Below are positions 48,701-56,800 of a stretch of DNA of 64,000 bases, in pieces (position 1 is the stretch's first letter; each line of letters opens with the position of its first letter). The translations under genes were made by a program, and so were the position numbers. The notes under the pieces were generated by a model, which worked only from the letters and a program-made list of their open reading frames with translations, did no database searches and had not been told where the DNA came from. The stretch comes from Aquila chrysaetos chrysaetos (Eukaryota > Chordata > Aves > Accipitriformes > Accipitridae): contig NC_044014.1 in the NCBI RefSeq assembly GCF_900496995.4, positions 23,086,234-23,150,233 on the forward strand. The letters run 5' to 3'.

Positions 48701-49893
48701 ATGTTGTTTCATGCTTTGTTCTGGGCTTTTCTGTATTGCTTCAGGGAAGCAAAAATATCTTTTCTGTTTAGAGTCCATTCTTTACTGAGCATCTAAGCAT
48801 TTTATGTTAGGAGTTCTCTTCTCTGTAGTGAATTACAGGCCCTGACTTCTCTATTCTTTTCTTCCCATATCTTATGATGTGTTATTCTGGCAATCTGACA
48901 GCAGTTGTCTCTAATTCTTGCTTGATTTTCAACTTCACTTCTAACCTGGGAATTAGCCAAACTGACTTCCACAAGGCTAACTTACTCTTATTTTGCTTGG
49001 AAGAGGTGAAGATATTCCCTGCAGATATCATAAGACAACAGTATTTCCTGAGCCTGGCAAACCTGAGGTTCTGGGTTTGACCAGGTAGGTTGCTGAATCT
49101 CTTACAGAGAAGAGGTCTTGGTCCAGTGCATTTCTTTCATTTTTCTAGATGTTCTTAGTCCTGCAGTATTTGGGGTTTAGCACAAACTGTTGCCCCTATC
49201 AAAAACCCAGTGACCTGTTCTTTTATTACTGCTGTGACAATGCATACTCTGCTCATGACTCTTACTAATTTGAAAACCACAGGTTGCAATTTCCTTTAAC
49301 TACTAACTGCTACTAGTTTAATCTCTTTGTACAGACCTCCTTGGAGTTTAAGACTCCTGGGATGGGGATCTATTATTATTTGTGCCTTGTGGGAAGGGAA
49401 AAGCCATCTGCCAATAAAACACTCATCCAGAAGGCATGGAACTTATAATAAAAACCCGCCCTCCCATCCACCTTCCCTGCAGAGTGGGTGATTGTATGTT
49501 TTTTACCCTCTGTTCAGAAAAAGGGACCCAGTTATTGGCAGCAGTAGGGGGGCTGCTATATTTATCGAGGCCAAGTGAGCATGGCCTCTTGGTAAGATGG
49601 CTTAATGGATTTAGATTGCTAGACTAGGGGAGTTCTTGCCAGACATTCACTCGGAGCATGGATAATTAGAGTTTGAGAACAAGTATTGCAGGTAAATAAT
49701 TTTCTGTGTGCAGAGTGCATGCTTTATGTGACTTTCTCTCTTAAAGTGTGTGTGTGTTTTATATTGCTGGCTTATTTTGATGATCAGCTCTCTAACATGT
49801 TCAACGTTTTTGGTTTATTTTGCAGGAGCTATTGGTTACATGGGAACAAGTGCCTTTGTTCGTAAAATCTACACTAATGTGAAAATTGACTAA
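234..49893 (+). CDS. TM9SF3: Transmembrane 9 superfamily member 3, complete 15-exon coding region
   Basis: The coding sequence joins 234-335, 10031-10226, 18552-18674, 23210-23370, 26764-26841, 27803-27934, 28459-28625, 31357-31451, 33386-33516, 42597-42736, 44317-44385, 44480-44626, 45057-45140, 45251-45327 and 49826-49893. All junctions are GT-AG with matching phases, giving 589 residues, the length I recall for human TM9SF3. The order is: signal peptide (about 1-28), lumenal domain (about 29-220) with an N-glycosylation sequon at N174, then nine predicted membrane segments from about residue 224. The family motif [12 protein letters not shown] lies at 273-284. The C-terminus ends K-I-D, fitting the K-x-D/E COPI-binding Golgi-retention signal described for nonaspanins. 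Nonaspanins act in Golgi/endosomal membranes in protein sorting and cell adhesion; the molecular activity of TM9SF3 is not well defined. The start at 234 has G at -3 and +4 and sits directly before the signal peptide. No frameshift or stop is present. Confidence 0.97.
336..10030 (+). other. TM9SF3: TM9SF3 intron 1
   Basis: A 9.7-kb intron between donor GTGAGG and acceptor TTTCAG. The first 400 bases are still CpG island; the rest is AT-rich. Apart from a C14 tract (7295-7308) and A/C-rich low-complexity DNA (about 7050-7105), I see no gene, RNA or intact mobile element. Short open frames here lack coding character. Confidence 0.85.
7295..7308. repeat. C14 homopolymer
   Basis: A pure run of 14 C in intron 1. 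It is length-unstable and error-prone in assemblies. Confidence 0.9.
10031..10226 (+). CDS. TM9SF3: TM9SF3 coding exon 2 (lumenal domain)
   Basis: Encodes residues 35-99 plus one base of codon 100. It begins [19 protein letters not shown], the conserved N-terminal lumenal signature of nonaspanins, and includes KYFSLPFC, another family hallmark. The acceptor is CTTTCAG and the donor AAAG|GTAAGT, phase 1. Confidence 0.97.
12334..12387. repeat. Perfect 27-bp tandem duplication
   Basis: Two identical 27-base units (12334-12360 and 12361-12387), each beginning AGATAAAAGATACTTAAC and ending CTGTTTT, lie head to tail. Perfect identity suggests a recent duplication or a maintained variable locus. 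Confidence 0.92.
16217..16283. repeat. (TCTG)n/(TC)n/T23 polypyrimidine tract
   Basis: TCTG repeats grade into TC repeats and then 23 T. From 16229 to 16283 every base is a pyrimidine. Such tracts can form triplex DNA and are variable in length. Confidence 0.92.
18552..18674 (+). CDS. TM9SF3: TM9SF3 coding exon 3 (lumenal domain)
   Basis: Encodes codon 100 (split) to residue 140 plus one base. It contains YCEIDLD and [15 protein letters not shown], strongly conserved in the lumenal domain of TM9SF proteins. The acceptor is TTTTGCAG and the donor GGG|GTGAGT, phase 1. From memory of the human protein, only a few conservative changes are present near the exon start. Confidence 0.97.
18675..23209 (+). 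other. TM9SF3: TM9SF3 intron 3
   Basis: A 4.5-kb AT-rich intron with a TTTA-rich microsatellite (19711-19738). I see no gene, RNA or recognisable mobile element. Confidence 0.85.
19711..19738. repeat. Imperfect (TTTA)n microsatellite
   Basis: A short run of TTTA units with one interruption, typical intronic simple-sequence DNA. Confidence 0.8.
23210..23370 (+). CDS. TM9SF3: TM9SF3 coding exon 4 (lumenal domain, N-glycosylation site)
   Basis: Encodes residues 141-194, starting [20 protein letters not shown]. It carries the sequon N174-L-T in DVNLTSEGK and ends KIQMSYS. The acceptor is CTATGCAG and the donor TCA|GTAAGT, phase 0. Confidence 0.97.
23371..26763 (+). other. TM9SF3: TM9SF3 intron 4
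   Basis: A 3.4-kb intron whose main content is a solo retroviral LTR (23817-24399). The remainder is AT-rich with no recognised element. Confidence 0.85.
23812..24404 (+). mobile_element. ERVL-like solo LTR with 5-bp target-site duplication
   Basis: The LTR spans 23817-24399 (583 bp), opening TGTCCTGGTTTCAGCTGGGA and closing in GGGGTTAAACCACGACA, so it has TG...CA termini. It is flanked by direct repeats TTTGG at 23812-23816 and 24400-24404. There is no internal retroviral sequence, so this is a solo LTR left by LTR-LTR recombination. The sequence resembles an ERVL-type LTR family abundant in neoavian birds (recognised from memory; exact subfamily unknown). Inside are a CRE-like GACGTCAC (24076-24083), an ATT/GTT-rich stretch (about 24200-24250), a degenerate CTACTAAACTG near the expected poly(A) signal and a G-rich 3' part. 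Its orientation matches TM9SF3. Confidence 0.92.
26764..26841 (+). CDS. TM9SF3: TM9SF3 coding exon 5 (end of lumenal domain)
   Basis: Encodes residues 195-220, exactly 26 codons, with [17 protein letters not shown] just ahead of the first membrane segment. The acceptor is GTTTAG and the donor AGA|GTATGT, phase 0 on both sides, so skipping would keep the frame. Confidence 0.97.
26842..27802 (+). other. TM9SF3: TM9SF3 intron 5
   Basis: A 961-base intron with no feature recognised. The 69-codon frame at 27001-27210 has no family signature and no conserved-looking motif. Confidence 0.85.
27803..27934 (+). CDS. TM9SF3: TM9SF3 coding exon 6 (TM1)
   Basis: Encodes residues 221-264: IHWFSIFNS leads into the first membrane helix (about 224-246, ending SMILM), followed by the cytosolic [19 protein letters not shown], a nonaspanin signature (RTLRxD). 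Phase 0 on both sides, donor ATG|GTAAGA. Confidence 0.97.
27935..28458 (+). other. TM9SF3: TM9SF3 intron 6
   Basis: A 524-base intron with T-rich DNA before the acceptor TTCCTAG. Nothing else seen. Confidence 0.85.
28459..28625 (+). CDS. TM9SF3: TM9SF3 coding exon 7 (cytosolic loop and TM2)
   Basis: Encodes residues 265-319 plus two bases. It holds the family motif [12 protein letters not shown] (273-284) and the second membrane segment (about 289-314, [20 protein letters not shown]). Donor ACAGA|GTAAGT, phase 2. Confidence 0.97.
28626..31356 (+). other. TM9SF3: TM9SF3 intron 7
   Basis: A 2.7-kb AT-rich intron with T-rich low-complexity DNA near 29369-29392. No gene or recognisable mobile element seen. 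Confidence 0.85.
31357..31451 (+). CDS. TM9SF3: TM9SF3 coding exon 8 (TM3)
   Basis: Encodes codon 320 (split) to residue 351 plus one base: [20 protein letters not shown], then [13 protein letters not shown]. The P-x-x-GYxGG...Y pattern of the third membrane segment is strongly conserved across TM9SF proteins. Acceptor CTTGTAG, donor GGAG|GTAAAT, phase 1. Confidence 0.97.
31452..33385 (+). other. TM9SF3: TM9SF3 intron 8
   Basis: A 1.9-kb intron containing an unused acceptor-like T14-CTACAG (32436-32455). No other element recognised. Confidence 0.85.
33386..33516 (+). CDS. TM9SF3: TM9SF3 coding exon 9 (TM4)
   Basis: Encodes codon 352 (split) to residue 395: [20 protein letters not shown], then [20 protein letters not shown] and FGTM. 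It carries the fourth membrane segment. The acceptor TTTCTTACAG is typical and the donor is ATG|GTGAGT, phase 0. Confidence 0.97.
33884..33901. repeat. A18 homopolymer
   Basis: A pure run of 18 A in intron 9. I see no retroposon body attached to it. Confidence 0.9.
35940..36340 (-). pseudogene. Possible decayed protein-coding fragment on the minus strand, family not recognised
   Basis: Read on the minus strand, different frames give consecutive coding-like stretches: [16 protein letters not shown], then [20 protein letters not shown], then [20 protein letters not shown]. They are broken by stops and need frame changes between them. This is the pattern of a decayed processed pseudogene, but I cannot name a parent gene and chance remains possible. 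Lower AT content than the surrounding intron adds slight support. Confidence 0.3.
38736..39188 (+). mobile_element. ERVK-like solo LTR with 6-bp target-site duplication
   Basis: The LTR spans 38742-39182 (441 bp), starting TGTGGACACA and ending ATCTCCTCA. It is bracketed by the direct repeats ATGCCT at 38736-38741 and 39183-39188. TG...CA termini and a 6-bp duplication are typical of the ERVK/alpha-beta-retrovirus class. A TATA-like TATAAGTA (39097-39104) and a poly(A) signal AATAAA (39120-39125) are correctly ordered on the + strand, the orientation of TM9SF3. No internal retroviral genes are present, so it is a solo LTR. The family was inferred from structure, not from recognising a named consensus. 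Confidence 0.87.
38949..39075 (+). repeat. Three tandem CCAAT-bearing U3 repeats inside the LTR
   Basis: Units at 38949-38992, 38993-39031 and 39032-39075 (44, 39 and 44 bp) each begin with a variant of GTTGGTATAACCAAT and end in GTGTACAG. Each carries one CCAAT box. Arrays of this type in U3 usually act as retroviral enhancers. The array ends about 20 bases before the TATA-like sequence. Confidence 0.85.
42597..42736 (+). CDS. TM9SF3: TM9SF3 coding exon 10 (TM5)
   Basis: Encodes residues 396-441 plus two bases: [20 protein letters not shown] forms the fifth membrane segment, followed by [20 protein letters not shown] and IPEKKW. The loop's FPCRxNxxPRPIPxxxW is a family signature. Acceptor TTGCTTACAG, donor AATG|GTAAAG, phase 2. 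Confidence 0.97.
42737..44316 (+). other. TM9SF3: TM9SF3 intron 10
   Basis: A 1.6-kb intron. Nothing beyond ordinary AT-rich DNA was recognised. A GGTTCGAAT tRNA T-loop-like string near 43248 has no surrounding tRNA fold. Confidence 0.85.
44317..44385 (+). CDS. TM9SF3: TM9SF3 coding exon 11 (TM6)
   Basis: Encodes the split W442 to residue 464 plus two bases: [20 protein letters not shown], then IE. The GGxLPFGxxFIE pattern is conserved across nonaspanins. The donor GAAAT|GTGAGT sets the exon end; reading on would give a stop at once. Confidence 0.96.
44480..44626 (+). CDS. TM9SF3: TM9SF3 coding exon 12 (TM7)
   Basis: Encodes the split M465 to residue 513 plus two bases. It starts [18 protein letters not shown] and continues into a long hydrophobic helix (about 483-507) ending [10 protein letters not shown]. 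It is separated from exon 11 by an intron of only 94 bases. Donor GGTG|GTAAGT, phase 2. Confidence 0.97.
44627..45056 (+). other. TM9SF3: TM9SF3 intron 12
   Basis: A 430-base intron with acceptor TACTTTCAG. No other feature seen. Confidence 0.85.
45057..45140 (+). CDS. TM9SF3: TM9SF3 coding exon 13 (TM8)
   Basis: Encodes the split W514 to residue 541 plus two bases: [20 protein letters not shown], then YYYFFKTK. The WxSFxxxxSTAxYxxxYS motif is a nonaspanin hallmark in the eighth membrane segment. Donor ACAAA|GTAAGT, phase 2. Confidence 0.97.
45251..45327 (+). CDS. TM9SF3: TM9SF3 coding exon 14 (TM9)
   Basis: Encodes the split K542 to residue 567 plus one base: [20 protein letters not shown], then LGIMC. 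It contains most of the last membrane segment. It follows exon 13 after a 110-base intron. Donor TGTG|GTAAGT, phase 1. Confidence 0.97.
45328..49825 (+). other. TM9SF3: TM9SF3 intron 14
   Basis: A 4.5-kb intron ahead of the terminal exon. The stretch 47.5-49.6 kb is less AT-rich than the rest but contains nothing I can name. Minus-strand frames such as 45546-45932 have no family signature. Confidence 0.85.
49826..49893 (+). CDS. TM9SF3: TM9SF3 coding exon 15 and stop codon
   Basis: Encodes residues 568-589, [20 protein letters not shown] followed by I-D, then TAA at 49891-49893. The terminal K-I-D fits the K-x-D/E Golgi-retention signal reported for nonaspanin tails. Acceptor ATTTTGCAG. Confidence 0.97.
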
Positions 49894-51162
49894 GGAAATA
49901 AGAAAATTGAACTATGGATCAGCTCCTGTTTTCATGGAGATGAACTTGCACAACAAAAAGCGCGAGAAGAGATTTGGGTTTTAACACTGGGCACTATATG
50001 GGTCTCCATTTTGTGGATGGCTTAAAGTAACATCTATTTCATTGATCCTAGGTTCTTACTGACTGCTTTCTCCAACTGTTCACAGCAAATGCTTGGATTA
50101 TATGCAGTAGGCATTACTACAGTACGTGGCTAATCTTCCCCCCTGAAAAAAAAAACAAACAAAAAACAAAAAACCTAGCTCATTAAAGATGAATAGACTA
50201 GCTCTCTTCAGTGAAGAGGACAAACGGTTTATTTAAAGCATTTGTTCCATTCAATAAAAAGAGGGAAACTTGGCTGCTAAAACTACTTGATTAGTAGTCT
50301 TCCTGGTACTTAACATTTCTAAATTATGTAAAAATGCTGTTCCAGAAAGATTACTCTTCTGATTTTTACTGCCATTGCCAGGATAGGAGGTATGTTTTAT
50401 ATTTTGACTCCAGGTGCTTTTTGGTTTATTTGCGATATCAACTATACCCTACACTCATTTGTTTAAAAAAATAATTTAAAAATATATAAAAAACCCATAT
50501 GCATGTAATATATCAGCTGTTGTTCTAGTTGGACCAACTTCCCTTTATTTATCTTGAAAGTAATATCCAGCTACATCTTAAATCCATCCAAAGAAAATAC
50601 AGTCTGAAGACGGGATGTGTTCTCTGCAATGCAATTTACTGTACAGTTAGAAAGCAAAATGTTAAATGAAGAGGATTGTTTGGTTTTTAATAAACACTTT
50701 GAGGTCTAGATTAAAACAAAACCAACATTTTAACTGAATGTCTAAAGTGATTCTCCTTTTTTCCAAGTTAGTCTTGCATATTTTTTTTTTGTTTGGGTTT
50801 GTATGAAGATTTTCCTTTAGACATTATACAAGGGGTAATAAGTGTATATAACATTAAATAATGTAACTTAGGTGTAGATCCCAAATGTATTTGGATGTAC
50901 AGATTTACTACAGAGTACTTTTCTGATGATTCGGTGTAAAAATGTGTGAATTTGGGTGGCTTTTTACATCTTGCCTGCCATTGCATGAAAAGTTGGGGTT
51001 TCTTCACAATGTGTGTATGTCATGCTTTTCTGTTCTATTTCCTTTCTCAAGCTCTTACAGGAATTAAATTTGTAATTTAGAACATTTTAATTTTTGTTAA
51101 TCCTATCTGGACACTTGTGTAACATCAAAAGCACAGTTGCTTTAGAGTGTTCAGAAAACTAA

Positions 51163-51168
51163 AATAAA
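51163..51168 (+). terminator. TM9SF3: Candidate TM9SF3 poly(A) signal AATAAA (proximal)
   Basis: AATAAA is followed by a CA about 14 bases on and then a GT-rich stretch (TTCTGATTGTG), the full arrangement of a strong cleavage site. It would give a 3' UTR of about 1.3 kb. Confidence 0.6.
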
Positions 51169-51580
51169 CTTTTCAGACAAAAAAGTTCTGATTGTGAAAA
51201 TAGATGAGTTTGCAATGGAAGATGTTTGAAAAAGCAATACTGCTGAATGCCAGTTTCTGTATACAATATTAGTGTGGTTTTCAAATATCAAAACCCCATG
51301 CTTTGAATTCAGAATTTGCTTACAACTCTATTGTACAGTACAGCTCCAAAGTGGATGACCAGCCCCAAAAGATTCTTCTTGGCTGAACTGTCTGTGGAGA
51401 AATCTGTTTTATGATCCAGCTAGTGTACTGAGAAAAGTGGGGGTAAGCGTGGACTGAAATAAATGGATAAATGGGCAAATAAAGGTTAAGTCTTTCTAAG
51501 ATGACTGTTAATTATGCACTGTATTTAGCTAGAAATATCCTGAATGTGTTTGTGACAGATCTGAGAGCCAGTTGGCTTGA

Positions 51581-51603
51581 TTTTTTTTTTTTTTTTTTTT
51601 TTT
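51581..51603. repeat. T23 homopolymer
   Basis: A pure run of 23 T in the presumed 3' UTR. It could mark the tail of a minus-strand retroposon, but I see no element body. Confidence 0.9.
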
Positions 51604-53085
51604 AAAGGCATCTGCCACATAGGGATGTTTTCATCAGTGTGGCTGTCTGAAATAGAGCACCTGCCATGGAGAAGGCAACTTCCTGAATTTAAAAAATGAG
51701 CAAAGTATTTGTATTGATTACCACTGTATTGTCTCTATATAAAAAGTACTGATAATGCAGTAGCCACAGTGAGAAACAACCGTGCTTTGGCAGGGTCAGC
51801 TTGGAGGTTGGGGGAACTGAACTGATAGGTAATAGTGAGAAGCCATGCATACTGCTGTATATGGCTTTGGAAAAAGTATTTGAGCTTTCAGCTCTGATTT
51901 CTCTGGCCAATTTTAGCCAATCTGTCAGAAAATAATTAAGTTTTGCTTCAAGTGAATGGTTGGTGTCTGTAGCTGAACACTCTACATTTAACAGAAGACA
52001 ATTTTTTTTTTGTTTTTTTAAAGTACAGGCTGATTTTAAGATGAGCTCATAAACTGGGTCAACAGTTAGTTTTCCTTTGTTCCAAAACATGGAGACTTAA
52101 AGCAAAGAAAGGGTTTTGTACTAGTTCTTGCTAGTGCATACAGCTGTGGGAAGCCCTCTTTTCATCCATGTTCTTCTAAATCTGAAGTGAGAAGCCATTA
52201 TCTCCACACAATAAATACATTAAGTACTCTGCCGAGTTACAAGTTTTTTAAAGGGAATATTTTGATAATGGGTCTGTTTCTCTATTTAGAGCACTGCTAT
52301 GTGATTAGTCTATCAGAAATGTCACTAAACCGTTTGTGAATTTCATTTAATCACCTTTTAATGCCACAGAATGGTGGGTTGCCTACTTGCTTTCTCTATC
52401 CTCTGGCATTATTAGCTTTTGCATATCCAGATAGGATTGTATAGCTTTTAAAGTGACATTGAAAAGATACTTACTGCACAGGCATTGCTTTTGTTTCTGC
52501 AAGCACGTTCCTCTGGAGAAGTACTGTGTTTAAATAATTGACATTTTTATACTTCCACCCTAGCACGTAAGTTGGGGGTTTGCTTTGTTTTCCCCCTTCC
52601 TTTTGGTTTCTGAGGGAGTGCAAAATGTGACCAGTTTTCAACAGCTTGTCTTTATGGTTGGTGTTTGGGGCAAGGCTATTTATTTGCCCCCCAAAAACTG
52701 TGGGTATAAGCTTGAACCATCTTGCTTAATACAGTTCAGAAACTCTCTGCTTAGATGATGTAGTCCTTCCTCTTTTATGGAAGAAATAAAGATCTTACAG
52801 CCAACACTCCTTTTTCCATGGTTGTTTCTTAGGAGTTTCTGGTTCTTGAATTCAAGTTTTTTGATAACTCTTCAGCTGTCTGCTCAGTGCTTCTCTTGCC
52901 ACTTCTGGTACAGAGGCCAGCGAATTGGATAAATAGTTGTGTAGCAATAGCCAATCTTGATCAAATGCTTTAGATAAATACAATTGTAAATCTTTTCAAT
53001 TGAGGCAGAGTGCATATGGAAAACACCTCTGGTACTTCATGTATGAAAAGTGGTGAATGCTGGATTGGAGATAATGGAGACTGCA

Positions 53086-53091
53086 AATAAA
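53086..53091 (+). terminator. TM9SF3: Candidate TM9SF3 poly(A) signal AATAAA (intermediate)
   Basis: AATAAACATTATATT is followed by a T-rich element (CTCCTTTTTTGATG) about 15 bases downstream. This is a plausible distal cleavage site giving a 3' UTR of about 3.2 kb. Confidence 0.4.
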
Positions 53092-53794
53092 CATTATATT
53101 ATGCTCCTTTTTTGATGTCTTGAATGTTTTGAAGCAACAGTGTCTATTAATTCCTCTCCAGAATTACATTTCAAAGTGTGTAAAGGGCACACAATTAAAT
53201 TGTTTTCTGTATGATAGTCTAGATGTACTTCTTTAACAAGTTTCAGGTTAAAAACCAAAACCCTAATATTTTTTACACTTTTGGTGCTAAAACTGGGTAA
53301 AATCAATAGCACATTCTTACCACTGTCATTGCACAAATGAAAAGGTTACATTTTGCTCTGGCTTCAGTATCACCAGCATCTAGCCAAATTTGCCCAATGA
53401 AGTATATATACACAGCTTCATTGAAGCCTGCAAAATTGTGTGAGTGCATCAGCAATTTCTCCACTGGAATGTGTCTGAAAAGTGTAAGCCAAGGAAAAAC
53501 CAAGTCTACTCTCCAGTCTGTGGACAAGCAAACAATGGTTGGAGCTAGAGTTGAGGGATCCTCTTGAATTAATTCTTAACTCTGCAGCTTGTGTTTCATT
53601 TTAAGAGTTGGTTGGAACTGTAGGTTGGAGGAGGATTCCATTTTTGGATCCCTTGGATCTGTCCTAGCTAAATGCACTATGGTAGCAGCAGCCTTGTGAT
53701 GGCTATTAGCACTGTTGCTGTCTAAAACAAGTGTATCTTACCAGCGCTAGCACTGAAGTCATGAAAGCCCCTGCTATTGTTGGACTTCTGTTGG

Positions 53795-53800
53795 AATAAA
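53795..53800 (+). terminator. TM9SF3: Candidate TM9SF3 poly(A) signal AATAAA (distal)
   Basis: This is the last AATAAA before the A23 tract at 53865. It would fit a 3' UTR of about 3.9 kb. Use cannot be judged without transcripts. Confidence 0.4.
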
Positions 53801-53864
53801 GCCGCGCTTTAAAATTTTGAAGCAGCACATTTATGGCTTGCATTCTTAAGGAGCATCTTTTGTC

Positions 53865-53887
53865 AAAAAAAAAAAAAAAAAAAAAAA
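53865..53887. repeat. A23 homopolymer
   Basis: A pure run of 23 A. It could prime oligo-dT internally and produce false transcript ends. No target-site duplication or retroposon body was recognised around it. Confidence 0.9.
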
Positions 53888-53890
53888 GTT

Positions 53891-56800
53891 TTGGTGCCAT
53901 TTGTTTTCCAAAGCCTTGCAAAGGAACGTTTGCTTTTTGCTAAATAGCTTCAGTGAGAAAATTCTCCTGATTTTCTAAGGAGCCATCTGCATGCAAGTTC
54001 TAGAAGTAGCTCCTCACATCTCTCAGTTTTATCCAAGAGGTGCTTTTTCAGTTGGGGGAAGGGCTGTTACAGTATTTACTTTTATGACTAGTTCTGTGGT
54101 TCTGAAATTTCTCCAGTTTTGGGGTTATGGCATGGCAGAGGGGGGAAGATGGGAGAATCCATGAATTTGGAAGCCTTCGTGCAGTTCCAGTAAATTCAAG
54201 CAGTTCTTGGAGAGAAATGCTTTAAAGGGCAGAAAACTGGGAAAAGCATAACAAAAAGTTGTTTTAGCTGGTGGACGGACCTATTTCAAAGGCAGGCCTC
54301 TGGAGACAAATTTGCTGTTGCAGTATTGTCGCCAATCCCATACCAGTTACAGTCTTTTTGTTTTCATCAGTGTATTTGCCATGGTGCGAGGCTTTTGCAA
54401 TAAACCAAGGATTCATCTGTCCTGAGCAACAGAGATGATGTTAGTTGCTACCAGCATTTTTGGCTTGTTGATAGGTTAATTTTCTTGCCAGCTCCTAGTA
54501 ATACAATGCAGAACTATATGTTGAATATCTCTGGAGGTTCTACCATGCTGAGGCTTCATTTCTTATGAAAACCAAACCCATAGGAACTTCCCTTGCATTC
54601 TAGACAGGAGACCTCCTTTAAGACCTTGGGCTTGGAGCATTCCAAAACATAACTATGCAAGTTCATACTTATCCTTCAGCTGGCATCGCATGACTACAGC
54701 ATTCCAGAAAATACATGCATTTTTAGAATTGGGAATTTGTGCAACAAACAAAATACCTAATTTTACAGAACTGTTATTTTAGGGTTTTCTCTTCTAGTAT
54801 TGTGAGAAATGCTTACCCGTATGATGCAGTCGTTACCTTGATAGATTCCAGTTCACCAAAGCATAGACCTAAGCCCTATAAACTTGAAATGCTATGCTGG
54901 GACTGGGCCAAAAAGTTTAGTCTCTACTAGTTCTAACAAGCTGACCAACCTAGAAAAACATGCTACAGTTAGGCACCCCACTGTGATGTTTGGTTGGTTT
55001 TTTTTTTCTGAAGGCTGTGTGTTGCAAGCTTTTACTTGGTTTCTGAAAAGTTTTGAGAGCTGTAGTAGCTAACTCTTTCTGAGAAGCTTCCAACCATTGC
55101 TGAGAACATCATGCGATACTGAACTTGGGAAAGCTTTTGTGCCTGCTCCTTCTCATTTCCCAAAGGTTTGTCTCAGGAATTTTGGAGTTGTGTGATGTAC
55201 TAAAGCAGTAGACAAAGCATGGTGGTTTTCTGGGCTCCTAGAGATATAATGCTTCCTTTGAGTTCATTTTATGCTATTTTTTTCATTCTGAATCACTAGC
55301 TTTGGTTTAGCCATATCACTTTACTGGGCTGAGAAAAATGGATTATGTTATTAGCTTAGCGTGAGGCTTTTCTTGCTTTGCTACAGAGGAATAGCTACAA
55401 GAACGGGATGGAAATTTTCTCCTCATTTCCCTCCTAATGTCTGGCCAGAAGTTGGCAGGAGAATTAGTGCATATTACCTACTGTTTGTTTTAAAAAGAGA
55501 TATGATAGTTTTACAGAGACAGACACCCATTCACCTGCAAGAATTGGAGACATGAAATGTTGAAGAGATGCTATTAGGTTAAGTTCTGCATTTGGACTCT
55601 GCAGAGTCATTTTTAGTAATTTGAATTGCTTAGCTGAAAGTTGATTTTTGTTGAGAACTTTTTTTATCTGTTTATCTTGCTACCAGACAGTGATCAATCA
55701 CCCGCCTTTGTCTGAATTTGAAATGTACCACACTTTTTTATGGTATGTATAGCAAAATAAATAGCGAAAAATGAAGTCACTATTCCTGGTTTTAGCAATC
55801 TAAGGAGTAACATGTTAGACAAACCTATTTTAAAGTATTGCTTGCCTAATGAGAGGAAATAGCTGCATGTTCTGTGCCATAGCCAGGTGTGTGGTTTGGA
55901 TTAAGATGTTACTACAGATAAATCTATGTACAGAAATCCTGTGCAGAAACTGTAATTGGGAAACTTCTCTAAGGCAATTTTCCATGAATGAGTGTCTCTG
56001 CTTTTTGAGAGATTCATTAAATTCTACTCACTGTTGTGAAACAGCCTAAACTCAGGTAACATAGGCTACCAGCCTCTGTAAAGGATGCCTGTGGATGAAC
56101 AGGTAAATGCAACTATCCCATCTTTGTCTCATAGCAGAGGCTTGGAGAAATGTTTTTACTTTCCCAGATCCATCGCTTTGGGGAAAAAGAAGAAAATTCT
56201 TTAAGACAGATTTTTTTCCTATGGCAAAGAATACTTTGGAAAGACCAGTGGATTCACCTTTCAGAATTTTGAACTGACAGATGCTTTTCCAAAGGTGTTC
56301 CCATGCCCTCCTGCTTAACCTTGCAGCAGAGATTACCAAAACCACCAGCTTTGCTCAATGCTTTCCAAGCACAACTGACTCCTGTATGAACCCTGAAAAA
56401 GGTAGTAATGAAGCATCAGTTTGACATGCCTCAGTTTGGCAACCAGTAGTCAAGCCAAAATTCATACTTCCAGATAAGACAGATTTCTCTCCCTGCCTCC
56501 CGCAGCTTGTCTCTGACTACAGCTCACAAATACTCCAGAAGTAGCTTGTTTTTCCTCTCACAGTTCAAGGATTGCAGTAATGATGGGAAGAATGTTTGGT
56601 GCCTTTTTAGATGGGATGACTTAAAATCCTGTCTGCCTCTACTTTGGTGAACAAAAAGGAATATTCCAACCATGGGTAGCTTGCTTCTAGCATCCCGAAG
56701 CGTCACTGCTTGTGTATAACAGGGCTATGTTGTTAAACGTATGTTGAGTTGTTAATGCACAGGTGAATGTGCCTGTGACTGCAGTGAGCTCTCTCTACAG

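Larger units (their letters stand above)
49894..53890 (+). other. TM9SF3: TM9SF3 3' UTR (end uncertain)
   Basis: AT-rich DNA after the stop codon carries AATAAA signals at 50253, 50689, 51163, 51458, 51478, 52210, 52785, 53086 and 53795. The 51163 signal has the best layout: a CA about 14 bases later and a GT-rich element behind it. The signal at 53795 is the last before a 23-A run and gives a 3' UTR of about 3.9 kb. Alternative ends are likely, and the boundary given here is an inference. A T23 tract at 51581-51603 lies inside. The 133-codon minus-strand frame 51689-52090 has no gene-like features. Confidence 0.55.

Noticed and set aside
49591-49640. tRNA-like fragment: GGTAAGA and TCTTGCC can pair, with an A-box-like TGGCTTAATGG between them
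   Set aside because: Only about 36 bases separate the arms, there is no T-arm or B box and no credible anticodon stem. Probably coincidence or a remnant too decayed to call.
51689-52090. 133-codon minus-strand ORF opposite the TM9SF3 3' UTR
   Set aside because: No recognisable domain, and it lies inside the presumed UTR of a sense gene. Treated as chance.
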